This document shows, piece by piece, positions 22,405 through 35,509 of a stretch of DNA of 64,000 bases. The stretch spans positions 2,790,001-2,854,000 of the forward strand of contig JAEBUN010000001.1 in the NCBI GenBank assembly GCA_023014365.1. The letters run 5' to 3'. Under the pieces are notes generated by a model. That model had not been told where the DNA came from. It saw nothing but the letters and a program-made list of their open reading frames with translations, and searched no databases. This DNA comes from Lepiota brunneoincarnata. Lineage: Eukaryota; Basidiomycota; Agaricomycetes; Agaricales; Agaricaceae. Both the position numbers and the translations under genes were made by a program. How positions within the stretch are numbered: the stretch's first letter is position 1; each line of letters begins with the position of its first letter.

Positions 22405-25257
22405 TTCCAAAATTAGGGCTAAAAGTGTTCCAGATGTTTGACGCGTGCCCTTTGTGATGGGTTGGAGGTTGGACCTGCGTAGCGTTATATAGACCTTGCG
22501 AGCATATTTTCCTAGACAATAATTTCTCGGATGCTGGTCGCATCGCACACATGCACTCCCCAGTTTGGCACATAGTGCCTCAGCTATGCCAATAAGCTGA
22601 GCACCTTCACACGAAACTGACGCTGAACAAGTAGTTGCTGCTACATTGCTGCTAGTCTGACCTATCTATATTTAGCTCTTCTATATATATATCTACTTCA
22701 GTCACAAAAATAGCTCCACACGTGACTTTAATTTCGACGCGCATCTTCGAACATCGAAGAGAACATTGATTTTGAACTGACTGAGAAACCAGAGACGGTC
22801 TAGGTCCGCTCCGAAGTCCAATCCTTCACCGCAAACATATGGGCCCTGTGAATGCTCATAACAATTACGGCCAAATCAGGGATTTGGAGAATTTCAGTCA
22901 GCAATCACCAGAATTCACATCAGAAAGATCCCTACCCGGTTTTGGGCCATTCGTTCCGGGGACTAATATATGTTTACAATTACCCTTCTCCCGCATTTTA
23001 TCCAACACCACACTTGAAAAAAAAATACACGAGATGTCTCGCGTCATTGATGTCAAGAGGGTGCCAGGTGAGGCAAGCTCAACGGTTGTTGATGGGTCTA
23101 TTGTCGGACACGCTCATAATTAAACAGCATGACGTTTGTCCTCAAAGAACGCTCCTATTACTGGCTACCGCACGTTTTTTGACACAGATGCAACACTTGG
23201 CCCCGTGTCGCGGCATCTTCTGAGTGTCGGGGTTTGCACTCACGTAAACCAATTCGGGTGCTCAGCCTCCCACACCGGACCTTCACTCCCTACTCCTTTA
23301 GGCGTTAGTCAATTCTGGTCGTAGTTGGGTCTAGGGCTGTCCTAGGCATTGTCACCCTACCCGGTTGATGGATCTGCAAAGAGAAGGGGAGGACGTATTT
23401 CGCAGATCCCGCCGTTGCAATATCTTTGGGCGCTCACTTGGCATCATCAGCCGTAACTGCCTCATGCTAGAATCCGATAATAAGTTCCCAGACGTTTACA
23501 CAGGCTAGTGCGCCCTGGCCGCTAGGTATCTGATAGTTCTCACGCCACGACCGCAGTGCTTGCGTTAAAAATTGCCATGATTCAATTTCTAGTAGCACAG
23601 AGACTAGCACGCAGCCGCATGGGCTGACTACCACTTGGGCTTGTTTTTTCGCACACAATGTAGTGACGCAATCCTTCCACGCCAGGAGTTATGGGATCTG
23701 GCCCCTGGCACTTGTAATTTAATTCAGAGACAATATTTCAGGGGAACGTGAGCATGCAGGTTGGTAGATCGGATAACGCCAGTAGACCGATTTGAGTTTT
23801 CGTGCATCCTGGATTGGTTCCCAACGACCGGGCCTGTCGCCAAACATCACCCTTTATCGTAGCCCGTATAACCTCACTCATCGCTTGGGATATCTATTAG
23901 AGCTCGAATAGAGACGCCGCAATCAATAGGCAAAGTGTGATTCAAATGATAACGGATTTATGTTAGTGATCGCCGTACTCCGTATCCTGAGATTCCCAGT
24001 TCTCACCTTTGCTCGTGAATTGACCATCATCTGCGTCGGACGCAGGGTCATTTCCTGTGCGGCTCTTTAACCCCATTAGTCACTTCACGTCTCGAAACTA
24101 GTGTATTACCTCGAAGCCATGCCCCGTTAGTGTCAGGGGTACCGATAAACCCTTGGATCGGATACAGCTCTTGCCAAGGGCTTCGATGCCAGGCATCGAA
24201 CGTGAGGCCCGTAGATGAACCGCCGGGAGCTGGGTCGCCTCGGCTGACAAGTATATCTAGCACGCTCTGTCCAGGTCCACATACGGTCTGTTTCTTGTTA
24301 ATCAAAGAATCAAGACAAGGGGCGTGAAGAATAACCTCTTTCTTATGCACGTGGTGATGTGCCCGTCGAAGGTTCGAAGACATTCTGCCTGCAGACTAGT
24401 TGTGCGTATGATCTCGCCACTAGACCGCACCACCTAATCAAGACAATCGAAGCTGTTAAACGAACAGACGAACAGGGAACCACGAGGCCGTTGTCAAGCA
24501 AGACGCCTCGAGGCCACCAGCCACTGGCTGGTAGTGGGGTGTTTTTGCATTGCGAAAATAGCACCTATCAAAGGTGCTACACGGGGGCAGCAGGCCAGCC
24601 TCGAGGATATTTGGATAACTCGAGGTGGGGGCTTGGGTAACGGTGGGCAAGACTTAGTATGCTTGCGGAAAACGGGCTGGTTTGGGTTCGGCGGGACAAT
24701 CATCTCATAGAGACCTCTGTATCTCATTTCGAAACTCCGCGGCACACAAGGAGGTGCGAACATCGTATTTATCCATACATCGTGAACAGTCCCGTCTGAA
24801 AAAGGTACGTGCAGGAAGAGAGCATACAGTTCCCAGCCCGACCCAAGGCGATGCCTGCATCAAATCCAAGGCTTACGGGAGCGGGATGATCAGCTGATTA
24901 CACTGACAGCGGTTCCCCGCTGTGCTTTGGCTGTCCAGCGGCTTGATTTGATGATCGGCGAAGTTTTCGATTAATAGTGGAGAGAGTAAATCTGATTTGG
25001 CGGTAATCTGGGTGAGTAGCGTAAGGAAGGGGGAACAGTTGATTGAGGAGGACGAAGAAAGTATCACAGAACCGACATAGAAACAATCTAGTCTTCGAAA
25101 AATAAAAGGAGCAACAATCAGGCGGTGAAAAATAATGTAGTTTATGCGCCACCGGTCCAGGGGCAGAGCACCGTTGGCCACAAAATATGTGATTAGCTAC
25201 CCTCGTTACAGTTAGATTGCCAACTCCACTAGACCGGGCGATGTGCGTGCGCAGACT
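22405..25257. other. 2.9-kb stretch without recognisable genes
   Basis: The longest gap in the window. Open frames of up to about 120 codons (22839-23123 plus; 24048-24383 minus) show no conserved motif, no consistent splice partners and no transposase, integrase or reverse-transcriptase signatures. It may be an eroded element or gene. A perfect short inverted repeat lies at 24182-24200. Confidence 0.4.
24182..24200. repeat. Perfect 9-bp inverted repeat with 1-nt spacer
   Basis: TTCGATGCC-A-GGCATCGAA. The arms are exact reverse complements. It could form a small hairpin or bind a dimeric factor. With no flanking gene I cannot assign a role, and chance is possible. Confidence 0.5.
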
Positions 25258-26112
25258 TTATTGTCTTGATTCACCCATATCGCGGGGGTGGCCAGGAGGA
25301 GAGCTGCCAACAACGAGGACGTGATGTGGGGGGGTCGAACGATAGCGATCGCCCGTAGGATCAAGGTCTGGGGTATGCGGGCCATTTGTTTCGAGTGCTA
25401 GTCGCTTGGGATGGGTATGACTCTGGTAAGGATGTGTACGTGCATGGTGGTGGGCGCGGCGCACGGGAGTCACTGGACTGGGAGTCGAAGTATCGAACAC
25501 CGAGGCATGTGGCATATACGGCCCGTGTTCAACGTTGGAGGCGGAGGTCGTCCTCTGGTAGCGGAAGGGCCAGCTATAGAGTTCATCGGGTACTTTGACC
25601 CGTTCGTGGATGGGGCTGCCGCTTTGTCGCAACGGAGGGGGTGGGATGGGTGGAGCGAGCTTGGGAGAGGCTATGGTGGTGGTGGTAGTTGTGAGTTCCA
25701 AATCCTCGGTGGTGGGAACGGATGAAGAAGCATTGAGGGACCACGGGCCGCTGAATGGCTTCCTGCGAAGGAGCCAGATCAGCAGAATGGCCATGAGGGT
25801 AATGCCTTAGGAGGTACGTATATTTAGAGTAACGGTGGACATTCTGAAGCGCACTTACCACAGGCGACGGTGATACCGATGATTTCGCGCGATATTGTCT
25901 CAGACGAGGTGGAATCAGGGTTGTCTGCGTTCAGGGTTAGAAGACAGTTGGTGTAATGGTCATAGGAATGGATGGTACATACCCTGATTCTCGTTGACAG
26001 TGCTTTGGACGGTGACGTCCGCGTTGACGAGCTGACTTCTTCCCAAGAGGGAGGAGAGCACGATGAGTATGGAAGTAAGAAGCATCACGCCACTCTGTTT
26101 CTTGCACATCAT
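25258..26112 (-). CDS. Small single-pass (type I) membrane protein of unknown function
   Basis: Three exons. The ATG at 26110-26112 starts a signal peptide (MMCKKQSGVMLLTSILIVLS, then SLLGRSQLVNA) and a very short lumenal/extracellular part (DVTVQSTVNENQ-DNPDSTSSETIS). One TM helix spans the exon 2/3 junction (REIIGITVACG-ITLMAILLIWLL) and is followed by RRKPF, a classic stop-transfer. The cytoplasmic tail of about 165 residues is Pro/Thr/His-rich (PPIPPPPLRQSG; RRAHHHARTHPYQSHTHPKR) and ends at PRDMGESRQ-stop. Both introns are GT..AG and keep frame. The layout resembles the many short-ectodomain basidiomycete membrane proteins of unknown role. Confidence 0.65.
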
Positions 26113-26625
26113 ACTCGATCCTGGTGGGAGAGTGGAATGGAGGGAAGAGAAGTGTCGTAGAGAACTGGGTATTATATCCAGAGCGCATGGCTCGTCCCAG
26201 GTGTCCAAGCGTTCGAGGGAGCGGTTTGGGCACAGGTTAATCCTGCACGAACAGTGGGCCGGTTCACCATTGGATTGGGCGGGGCGGGTGCGTCATAATA
26301 ATTCTCAGTTCGCCCATTCTAATGGATATATAACCAAGAAAGGGTGGATGGCTGCGAGGTGACAAATTGGTTTGTAGAGGGAGGATCGGGAAGTGCATCT
26401 GCACATCAGGCCCCCGGGGTCCCATGTCAACATCATACTTGCCCGCCGCACGCGCGTACCGAAACAGCATTCGTCCTGCGTGTTGGTGGCATCGACCAAG
26501 GCCTTGGTAAACTCTGTTGCGAAAGTAGCAAAGTTGCAGAGCAATGTCGCAGTGGATTGCGTGTCACGACGCTGTGACACACAATTCCAGCTCTGGCTTC
26601 AGTCGGAGTCTCAAGCTCGGAGCTC
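26113..26625. other. Divergent promoter region, no gene
   Basis: About 510 bp between the small membrane-protein gene (minus) and ALG11 (plus). No clear motif recognised. Confidence 0.45.
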
Positions 26626-28655
26626 ATGTTCACCATCAACCTGCTCGTCATGCTGGCACTGCTCGTGGTCTGTTTTGGTCTGTCTACAGCATTTCTTGCT
26701 TGGCAATTCTTACAAATCTACGCGTGGTTTCTGAGGAGAGCCAACGCCACCCGACGCAAGGTCATTCTGAACCAGCTTGGAGTAACGACAGGGCAAAGAA
26801 AGATTGTAGGATTTTTTCATCCATACTGGTGAGTAAATAGTAGCACGACACTACCACATGTATCTGATTCTACCTGGAAGGCGCAAGTAATGCGGGAGGT
26901 GGAGGGGAACGAGTTCTCTGGACTGCCATAGCGGCTCTGCAAAGAAACGAACCGGAAATTGTCAGCGTGGTATACAGCGGGGACGTAGACGCAACGAAGG
27001 AGCAGATTTTGGAAAAGGTCAAGGTACGTAATGCCAAGCTCCGGAGCCTTGAATCATAAAACCATGTTATTAGGCCAGATTTGATATCATACTCGAACCC
27101 TCTAAGGTCCATTTTGTCTTCCTCCGTTCAAGAAAATGGGTTGAAGATGCGCAATGGCCGCACTTTACGTTACTCGGACAAAGTCTGGGTTCTGTCTACC
27201 TCGCTTGGGAGGCGATGTCGGGTCTGATACCGGACCTCTACATTGGTTGGTTGCCCTTGGTCGCACGCTCGGACGACACAGCTGATATTCTCGCAGACAC
27301 AATGGGATATGCGTTTACGTTCCATGTCGCATCCATTTTGGGGCGTGTGCCTGTTGGGGCGTATGTTCATTATCCCACAATCAGTACGGATATGTTGTCG
27401 CGTGTTAGGTCCCGCAAAAAGTGGCATACCAACACAGGCTGCAATCTCTTCTTCCGCTGTTTTGAGTGGGATTAAGTTATTGTAAGTGTAGAACCCTCCG
27501 CATGTTTAAGAAGACAATCTGATTTGACAGCTGACCAGCTATTATCGGATTTTTATGTATTATTATGCTTCATCCCTGCGCACTGCATCGTTCCTGATGG
27601 TCAACTCTTCTTGGACCAAGAACCACGTTGATGCGATCCTCCAACATCATGATTTGGTCTTGGATGCCCTTCACCTGTTACCTCCGATTTTCGTGTTCAG
27701 CATTTTGAACACGATCACCTCACCCAGAAAGGAACAGAAGGATACACTGGCCCGGATTGTATACCCTCCTTGTGACACTCGCGAAATGTCGGGCTTCCCA
27801 TTAGACAATCGCGAGCCTGTGATCCTCAGCGTCGCCCAGTTCCGGTATGCTTCTTCAATGCGCCAGAGGTGTTTGATTGAAATGGAGACTGAACAAGCTA
27901 AATTTGACAGACCCGAAAAGGATCACTCAGCACAACTCCGCGCTTTTGGGCAACTTCTCAAACCTCGTTCGGAGTACATCAAGAAACAGGGTGTTCAAGG
28001 TTCTGTTCGGCTTGTTCTGATTGGGGGCAGCCGAAATGATGAAGATGCTCGTCGCGTAACTGAGTTACGTCGCCTGGCACAGGAATTAGGGGTGGAGGTA
28101 AAATGTCTCCTTATTCGGGGTGATCGGGGGTTCTGATTTTGTTTTGGTCTTCACAGGAACGGGTTGAGATAATTGTAAATGCCCCTTATTCGGTCGTGTT
28201 ACATTGGCTGTCGAAAGCTAGCATTGGCCTCAGCACGATGGTGGATGAGCATTTTGGGAATTAACATTGTTGAATTTATGGTACAGCTCCGTCTATGTCC
28301 AGATTTTTGACATCCTCTGACTTCCTGATAAAAAAACAGGCGGCGGGTGTGATTCCAGTCACCCATGCTTCTGGAGGGCCATTGAAAGATATTGTTGTTC
28401 CTTTCAATGGAGAACCAACAGGTGAGCGTTTCATCGTTCCATCCCCATATGTGTCCTGATCCTTCTGGCTAGGTTATCACGCTAAATCAATCGAAGAATT
28501 CGCAGAAGCCCTCCATGAGGTTCTGTCGCTATCCCCAGAAGACGAGCTCGCACTTGCGACACCGCGCACGAACATGGGCGAATCAAAGATTCTCTGAAGA
28601 AGAGTTCGAGAAAGGTTGGAATGCAAGCCGTTGGAAAGAATGGTTATTTAGATGA
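26626..28655 (+). CDS. ALG11: ALG11 alpha-1,2-mannosyltransferase (GDP-Man:Man3GlcNAc2-PP-dolichol)
   Basis: Adds the fourth and fifth mannoses to the dolichol-linked N-glycan precursor on the cytosolic face of the ER. The ATG at 26626 starts [20 protein letters not shown], the N-terminal membrane helix. The GT-B core follows: [115 protein letters not shown] and the nucleotide-binding [19 protein letters not shown]. The end is [18 protein letters not shown] (28653-28655). Two single extra bases interrupt the frame near the C-terminus, at 28259-28260 (GGGAATTAAC) and 28554-28555 (CACTTGCGAC). Removing each restores family sequence ([30 protein letters not shown]). Confidence 0.94.
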
Positions 28656-29635
28656 CCTACACGACTAATAACGGGTGGGTTTCGGCGGAAGCGGTTGGTT
28701 GTCCTTTTCCGGATTGGATGCTATGCGATGCTCGCTTGACACGGGCTCCATACTCAGACATATAACTTGCTACGTGCCCAAATACCCCTTTGTTCGAAAC
28801 TCCCTCAAATAGCCTGTTCTTTTTTTCTTTCCCCTGAGGGTTATACGGCCTGCAACCGTAAAAATGAGACTGCCGTCCCAATTACAGGGGTATGTCGATG
28901 CTCCTTGCCTAAAGCGCGGCGAGATTTTGGCCGGAAAGAGACCAGATTCGATTCCGCCGATAGTTCGAAAACATCCCTTCGTGGAAACATGTACAAATGG
29001 GGAGACAGTGCTCCAGTTTGTATGCTTTGTGTATATTTGTGGGCTATTATAGAGCCCCCGGTCTCTTGGATATGATTGCCGAGTAATCCTTGCAGATATT
29101 TTTCCCAAGCGGCCGTCTTCGACCCAGGACAGATGGCTTCGACGGGGATTTGAAGGTAGGTATGGAAGCCACCCTGTATCTATTATACTTCAAACATCTT
29201 CGCTCGGCAAAATCGTTCGTGCGCCTGGTCTGGTCAGACATCGTCTTACCATCAAACCAAGCGGGGCCGGTAAGCCACCATCATTAAGGAGATGATCTTT
29301 TGTCAGCATGATAATGCGAAATGAATAGCAATGTTCCATTTACTGCAAAGAAGCACAAGGAAACACATGAGGTAGGGGCATACGGTGGTCGAACAAAAGG
29401 GTTTGGTCAGTGACCCGATAGCGATGCGAGGCAGAAGTTGTTGGGTTGGCTCATACCGCTCGTGGGCGAATCGACTGCCCCGAACCCACATCGACAGTTC
29501 TGAACCGGCCCGTCATTATCAACTCGCGTCCTGATACGCTGTGTGAGCCCTGTCCTTCGTTCCGAAGCGAGGGGAAATAGAGAGGCTGAGACATACCTAA
29601 CAAATTCGATCACACACGAAGATCAACTATCACAT
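28656..29635. other. Convergent 3' region, no gene
   Basis: About 980 bp between the 3' ends of ALG11 and the FMN dehydrogenase gene. Overlapping short frames on both strands show no conserved motif. Confidence 0.45.
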
Positions 29636-31999
29636 TCAGAAGTCAAGCTTCGTCAGCACTTCTTCCCCTTTACCCTGTATATCTGCGGCGGCCTTGTAAC
29701 CCGCCATGCCAAGAGTGTTATCGAAATCGGCGAGAGTGTGTGTAATAACTTGTTCTGCGCCTGCTTGACCCCCGAGGATCATACCATACAGCCATGGCCG
29801 ACCCACTGAGGGGAATCAATGACGTGGTGAGCGAATGATTTCAAAAGTAAATGGAGTCCAAACAAACGCCTACGAAGCATGGGACAAAAATAGGATGCTG
29901 ACTGCATAGCGAGTAGGACAAGTATCCAATGCTCAGGGATGAATACAGACACGAACCGGGAAGGGCCGAGGTCTGGACCAAGGAGGACCAGTTCTAACCA
30001 GGAACCAAATAGCAAAGGCGCGATGAATCTGGGACCGATCTTCTGTCGGGGGCCTTGATAGGACTCCAGTCTTTGGGTGGAGCATAGGATCCGGGCAGAT
30101 GATGCGTTACCAAAAAAAAATGTGATACAGCATTTTCACCCGCGAAGGGTCAAACAGAAAAGAAGGTCGACATCGACGTCTGCACAATGGAAAAGCGCAG
30201 CCCACAGGGTCTTTGCGATCCGATTCTGTGGACGGAGGGAGGCACGAAGAAAAAAATTACGAAAGAGTGGCCAAAAATAGAAGAACAGCAGCCCTCATGA
30301 TTTCAAAGCATCATGGTTGTTCGTTAAGAATCGCGGAAAAAGAAAACGAGCGAAATGGTGTGATCCAAGTTAGAAAGGTGTGAGAGCACCTACAAAGTAT
30401 AGCCTGTGCCCCGAGGGCAAGAGCCTTGAAGATATCTGGACCTGTGCGTATTCCAGAATCGAAGAACAACGTGAGCTGACCAGATTGCTGTGCTTCTCTT
30501 ATTTTCGGGGATTTCGCGATAAGTTCGAGGGCGTAAAGCGAAGGTATTGCGCCGTCGAGCTGTCGCCCGCCTGTTGTTGTGCGGTTTCAAATTCGGTTTG
30601 GTGATTAGTAATGTTGGGTAAAGGGTTATGATGGTTCGATTTTGCAAATCGGGGTTGGGATTGGGATTTGATGTAGCAGGTCGGAAAGGTGAATCAAGTT
30701 AGGCCCAAAAGGAATAATGAAATCAAGGTCAGGGCTCACCGTGATTTGAGACTATGATTCCATTGGCACCATAATCTAATGCCTTTTCTGCGTCCTGGAA
30801 AGCTGTGTGAGTTCCTCCTCCATCATAACAAATGAGATGAGAGATTGATCAGGGATACCAAATCCGCCAGGTTGGGGAAAGAGCTTCATTGTAGATCGTG
30901 CGCGAACCACGTACCGAAACCTTCTGTATGCCCTTCAGAATCAATGGGCCCTGCCAATTCTCCCTTAAGTGCCTCAAATCCTCCCAGCTCTTAAACTTGG
31001 AGTTGCATTCCTTCAGCCATTCTGCCCCCAGGAAAGCCCAGGTCCGGGCTTCCTCGTCCCCCTCCGCGATCTTCTTATCCATGACTTTAGGTTGGTACGG
31101 CCACTGTGGTACGGTCTGTGTGATGGGCTGTTTTCCGAAGCGGCCCATGAAGACAGGATCTGAAGCACCTATTTGCAAACCGACGCCGTGTCCAAAAGGA
31201 AGATAGGCGCTTTCTAGGTCGTGCGGACGCCAGCCGAGGGTCATGGTGTCAAGTGTGACGACGAGGGCAGTAAAGCCTGCAGCTTTGGCACGGTTGAGGA
31301 GGGAAACTGTAACCTCTTTCGAGCCAGGCCTATTCCCCGTGCATCGGAATCCCTATCAGATCCGCGAACGTCCTTGGTTTGAGTGCGATGGGACGCACCA
31401 ATATAGCTGATACCAGCGTTCACCATTCCCATTCGCGGCTGCGACCTCTTCCATGGTCCTGCTGCTCGCTGAGCTAAGTATATATGGAATGCCCAATTTG
31501 CTGGCGGCCTTTGTTGATGCGATCTCTGCATCGGGGTGGAAGAGGGTTTGCACTCCGATAGGAGCTACAAGCAGAGGGGCTGGGTACGTCTTGCCAAAAA
31601 TATTGACCTGTGCATTGCCAGGATCGCATGATTAGATCACACTTCTCGTTATGCGGGTAAAGTAAGCTTCGCACCCGCAAATCACGAACAGTCACATCGA
31701 CAAGCATCCGAGGAATAATTCCAAACTTTTCAAAGGCACGTAGATTCGCACGATAAGTTTGGGATCTACCAGCATTTCCTCCAGCATACATGAAGGTCCC
31801 TAACGATCGTGACCAGCGTGTTAATCTCGCCTCTCGACCTATGTCCCAACGACTCACCAGGATATTCCTTCAGTTTCTCCCTTGCCCTCTCTTCGATTTC
31901 CTCGAAGACGACGGTACCCAATGGCTCAGGGCCCTTCCTTGAGCGATATAGGTCAATCATGTATGTGGCCCATTTCCCGGGAGGAACTTCAGCGCTCAT
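29636..31999 (-). CDS. FMN-dependent alpha-hydroxy-acid dehydrogenase/oxidase (lactate 2-monooxygenase-like)
   Basis: TIM-barrel flavoenzyme of the glycolate oxidase/L-lactate dehydrogenase family, oxidising an L-2-hydroxy acid to the 2-oxo acid. The ATG at 31997-31999 gives MSAEVPPGKWATYMIDLYRS. FMN and active-site motifs in order: YPGTFMYAGGNAGR; PAPLLVAPIGVQTLFHPDAE; PYILSSASSRTMEEVA; ERWYQLYWP; GFTALVVTLDTMTLGWRPHD; GPLILKGIQ (catalytic-site Lys); GIIVSNHGGRQLDGA (catalytic His and Arg); LFFDSGIRTGPDIFKALALG; and GRPWLYGMILGGQAG. There is no N-terminal cytochrome-b5 domain, unlike mitochondrial flavocytochrome b2. All splice phases are consistent. The intron before GRPWLYG is 588 nt, far longer than the others. 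The stop is at 29636-29638. Confidence 0.93.
29806..30393 (-). other. Unusually long (588-nt) intron in the FMN dehydrogenase gene
   Basis: Donor GTAGGTGCTCTC at 30393, acceptor CCCCTCAG ending at 29806. Exons either side join as GAQAIL-LGRPWLYG, contiguous in the family, so no coding exon is missing. Most introns in the window are 45-90 nt. Inside are an A9 run and an imperfect CATGAT/ATCATG inverted pair, but no recognised element. Confidence 0.7.
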
Positions 32000-32522
32000 T
32001 TGTTCGGTGAAATGACAAGAAGGCTAGGAGTGTTGGGGATGGGCTAGCAAAGCTTCGGGAAGTCGGTCAGCCGGGGAGGCAACGTTTATATGGGAACTGG
32101 AAGGGCATAGAAACATGCGAACAATATTCGGCACTACGATTATCTGTGATCATGGGAAGAACTAAGAAGCATATCGCATGACCTTCCTCTTATATCGACT
32201 GTTCCATCAGATGCCAGCCTTCTTCCTCAAAGGGTGAATCGGTGAAGCTTCACCTGAGACCTACTAGTTTAGCGCATTGGCTGAGCGCAATGGATTCGTG
32301 GAATGAGGCAGGGCCCTTTATATCATTGTTATGACGTAGCAGATCTGAGAATGATCGGCGCTCCCCACAAAGTTTTGTGCTATAGTATGAAATTTATTAA
32401 TTGCATCGTCGTTTGCAATGAAAGGAACCGTGTCTCAGCAAAACGTTGAAACTTGAAAGTATCGAATCTCTGATTCGCTCATATCCAGTACATACATACA
32501 AACCGTATAAGCCGATGCTCGG
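32000..32522. other. Intergenic, no gene
   Basis: Upstream of the FMN dehydrogenase gene and downstream of the sugar transporter gene, both on the minus strand. It must include the dehydrogenase promoter. Confidence 0.5.
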
Positions 32523-35016
32523 CTAGTGCCCTACACCCTTCTCAAACACGGTAACCGACTTGACCTCATCAAAATTATACAATGGCCGCAGCTTGGCGCT
32601 TTTCTGGAAAAAGACCCAACGGCGGATGAAGTAAGGTAGGGATTCTGTTAACTGGTAGGAGGCGTGTTTGGATGTTGGCACGGCAAAGACATAATCCAGT
32701 TCCTCGAGTGTGCGCTGTTTGGTTTCTGCAAATGGAAAAAAATTGTCAGTGTAAAATTGGTATAAAGAGGGGAGCGGGAACAGACCAGGCATGAGGAAGA
32801 AGATCATTATACAAGCGACGACGTTGAGGCCGGCGTAGAAGCCGAATGCTAATTTCGGGAAAAACGCTTAGTACTCATCATGTTTCGAGAGGGTACCGTT
32901 GCAGACCTCCGACGGGGCCAAAGGCGCCGAGCATACGAGGGAAAGTGAGCGACAAAACGGATGCCCAGAAGAGACATGTGGCCACCGCCCAGGACCTGGA
33001 CTTATGATAAGCATCTCCACTCGTTAAGCTAGGTACGAAGTTACTTGCATTCCCATTTCACGATGAGTTAGCGGGAATACTTCAGCTGAGTAGGTATATG
33101 GTACGGGTCCTTCTCCAGGAGAGTAAAATGCTGAAGAGGCGGAGGAAATGAGCACAGCTATCATCAGGGTCGTGAGGAGTTATACCTGCGAAGAGGAAGA
33201 CAAAGAGGGCGATGAGCGGTATCCTCGCCGAGTTACTCTCCGGGAGGTAAAAGGAGAAACCAGCAGCAAGTAACGTCCAGGCCATATTTGGGAACGTGAA
33301 AAGGAGGAGGTTGCGGCGTCCGAATGTGTCAATCGTCTACCCAATATCATTCATGAACCACGTAGTGGGTCAAGGATGGAAAATAACATACCCAGATGGC
33401 CGGAAAGGCGAATAGCCAGTTAACCATACCATACCCCCACGAGGCCAATAACGAGTCTCGAACAGTATACCCGGCCTCGGAGAAAATAGTCGATGAGTAG
33501 AACGCGATAATATTGATTCCACACATTTGCTGCGCGATCATGACTACCCAACTAGCGAGTGTAGCCCTCCTGACTCTTGGTACGGTGAACAATTCGATGA
33601 ACCTTCCCAGGTAAGTTGATCCTCTGAGCACGGCGAATTCCTCAACCAGCTGTCTGTGCACATAGTAAAAATCCCGAGCAGCTTGCAACTCGGAGTTGCG
33701 CAGTCGGCAAAATGATTTAAATGCGTCTTGGTATCTGCCCTTCTTCATGTACCACCGAGGTGACTCCGGGCAGAAGTAAATGCCAAGGGTAAGCGGGACG
33801 GCTGGAAGGAAGGCTGCACCAAGCTCGAGACGCCAAGCGATGCTACCCGTACGGAAAAGGACCAGATTGGCAGAAAAGCCCAGCAAGATGCCAAAGGCAG
33901 TCTTTAGGATCAAAATCAGTATCATTGTCTTGGTCGGTCCCACTGGAGGATGTCGAGGGAGAATACTCACCCACAATTGCCAGGACATGACGAGGCCACC
34001 ACGGATGATTGCCGGAACGTTTTCAGCTGCAAACACCGGGGAGGTCGTTGCCTTGGGCCCCATTCCCAGTCCCAGGAGTAATCGACAGACCTGTTCATTC
34101 CTTCCTTAGCGGTCGTACAAGTCGAGAGCTTCAACGAACTGACAAGAAGTTGTTCCCATGTCTGTGCTAAACCTTGACCTATGACGCTGACCGTGCAGAA
34201 GATTCCACACCAGAACAGGGTGCCTCGGCGCCCCCAATAGTAGTTCAACGGATCAGTAAGCCAACACCCAACAAGACATGATGCGATGTACGGTCTTTAG
34301 GTGTGTCAGTAACACAACGTTCAAGAAGCATCTCTCAGTCACTAGCTACCTCTGTAGATATGTGACAATTATACGCACCCTGCATTGATGACACCTATTA
34401 TCCATTCGTTTCTGTCCGCATTCGGACCCGCTCCCAAGCCGAACTCCCCAGGGAAATCCAAGTTGGCCGCATTTGATCCCGTTTGGTCCCATCCTCTGAA
34501 AAAAAAAAAGATTAAATGTTAGCGTTCACGGTCAAGAGGCCAAGTGCCTGGGCGAGACGCACTGCACAGCCGCAGCCAGACTGCATATGATAACAGTCAT
34601 ATATAGCGCTCGGGGTTGACTCCATTTATCTATGAGTGATGTCAGTAACGGTAAGTCTCACATTTTTATTAACGGACGTGTTGTTTCCCTGCGAATGATA
34701 GCCCTATCGTCTTCCGTCAGGTCCGGGAGGTTCTCAAAGTCTTTGGGATTTTGAGCGAGTAAGGCCCCCTTCTGGAAAAGCTCTAGCTTATCCTCAAATC
34801 CATGTTCCCGTGTAAATTCCTCGACTTGCTTCAAGAGTTTCGTGCGAGGGATCCCATACAAAGGGTTTTGGATCCTGCTTGATTGTAAGCTTATACACCG
34901 GGAATATATATAAACATCACAAACTTGGCTTGGGTATTGTTTGAGAGGTCAATGTGTCCCTGCCCTTCCTCGTCGTTTATCTCTTTACCCGAAGGAGGTC
35001 TGCTTTCGCTCGACAT
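32523..35016 (-). CDS. MFS sugar transporter with long hydrophilic N-terminus
   Basis: Twelve-helix major-facilitator sugar porter. The ATG at 35014-35016 starts a cytosolic extension of about 100 residues ([20 protein letters not shown]; then [36 protein letters not shown]) before TM1. Sugar-porter motifs: [13 protein letters not shown] between TM2 and TM3; [37 protein letters not shown] at the end of the first half; [31 protein letters not shown]; and [15 protein letters not shown] after TM12. The C-terminal tail runs to [14 protein letters not shown] at 32523. The long N-terminus and [17 protein letters not shown] resemble the fungal inositol/polyol-type clade, but the substrate is not determinable. 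Frames are intact across the introns. Confidence 0.9.
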
Positions 35017-35509
35017 TATGAGAGGTGGGGAAAGAAGAGTGGAGACCAATGTGCGCTCAAGAAGCTTATTATATGGTCCTCTGGCCCTCGTTCAACATAA
35101 TCTGCATAACAAAGCTCCTCACCTGATTACCCCATTCATCGGCTTTTCATTATGCTCAAAGGAGTCACGAACTGCATCTGGGAGACCGCTGGTGCATATT
35201 CGTGTTGAAACAATTAGGCGCGTTGGAGCGACGCCACGTGGACTGGGGGATCCAAAATAATATTTATCAGAAAGCCAAGCCAATCGCTGTGTGCTGTGCT
35301 GTGTACTTATGCAGTATTGACTCACCGGTTTGGGGGATGCTAGCAGGGGCTTGTGGGCTCCTGCGAGCTCCCCGGCCGCGGTGACCAATGACGTTATATC
35401 AATATAGCTCCATATGATGTGTCCGACTCCAATCGGGTGACCGAGAATGCCTTACTGATTGGAAACAATGGAATGATGCCATTTAAAAATCCAGGGCTTC
35501 GATTACCCT
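35017..35509. other. Intergenic, no gene
   Basis: Promoter side of the MFS transporter. No other feature recognised. Confidence 0.45.

Noticed and set aside
24355..24440. Minus-strand sequence resembling a tRNA A box (GGTCTAGTGGCGAG) followed by TTCGAAC
   Set aside because: Acceptor and T stems do not pair beyond four bases, so it is neither a functional tRNA nor a convincing SINE head.
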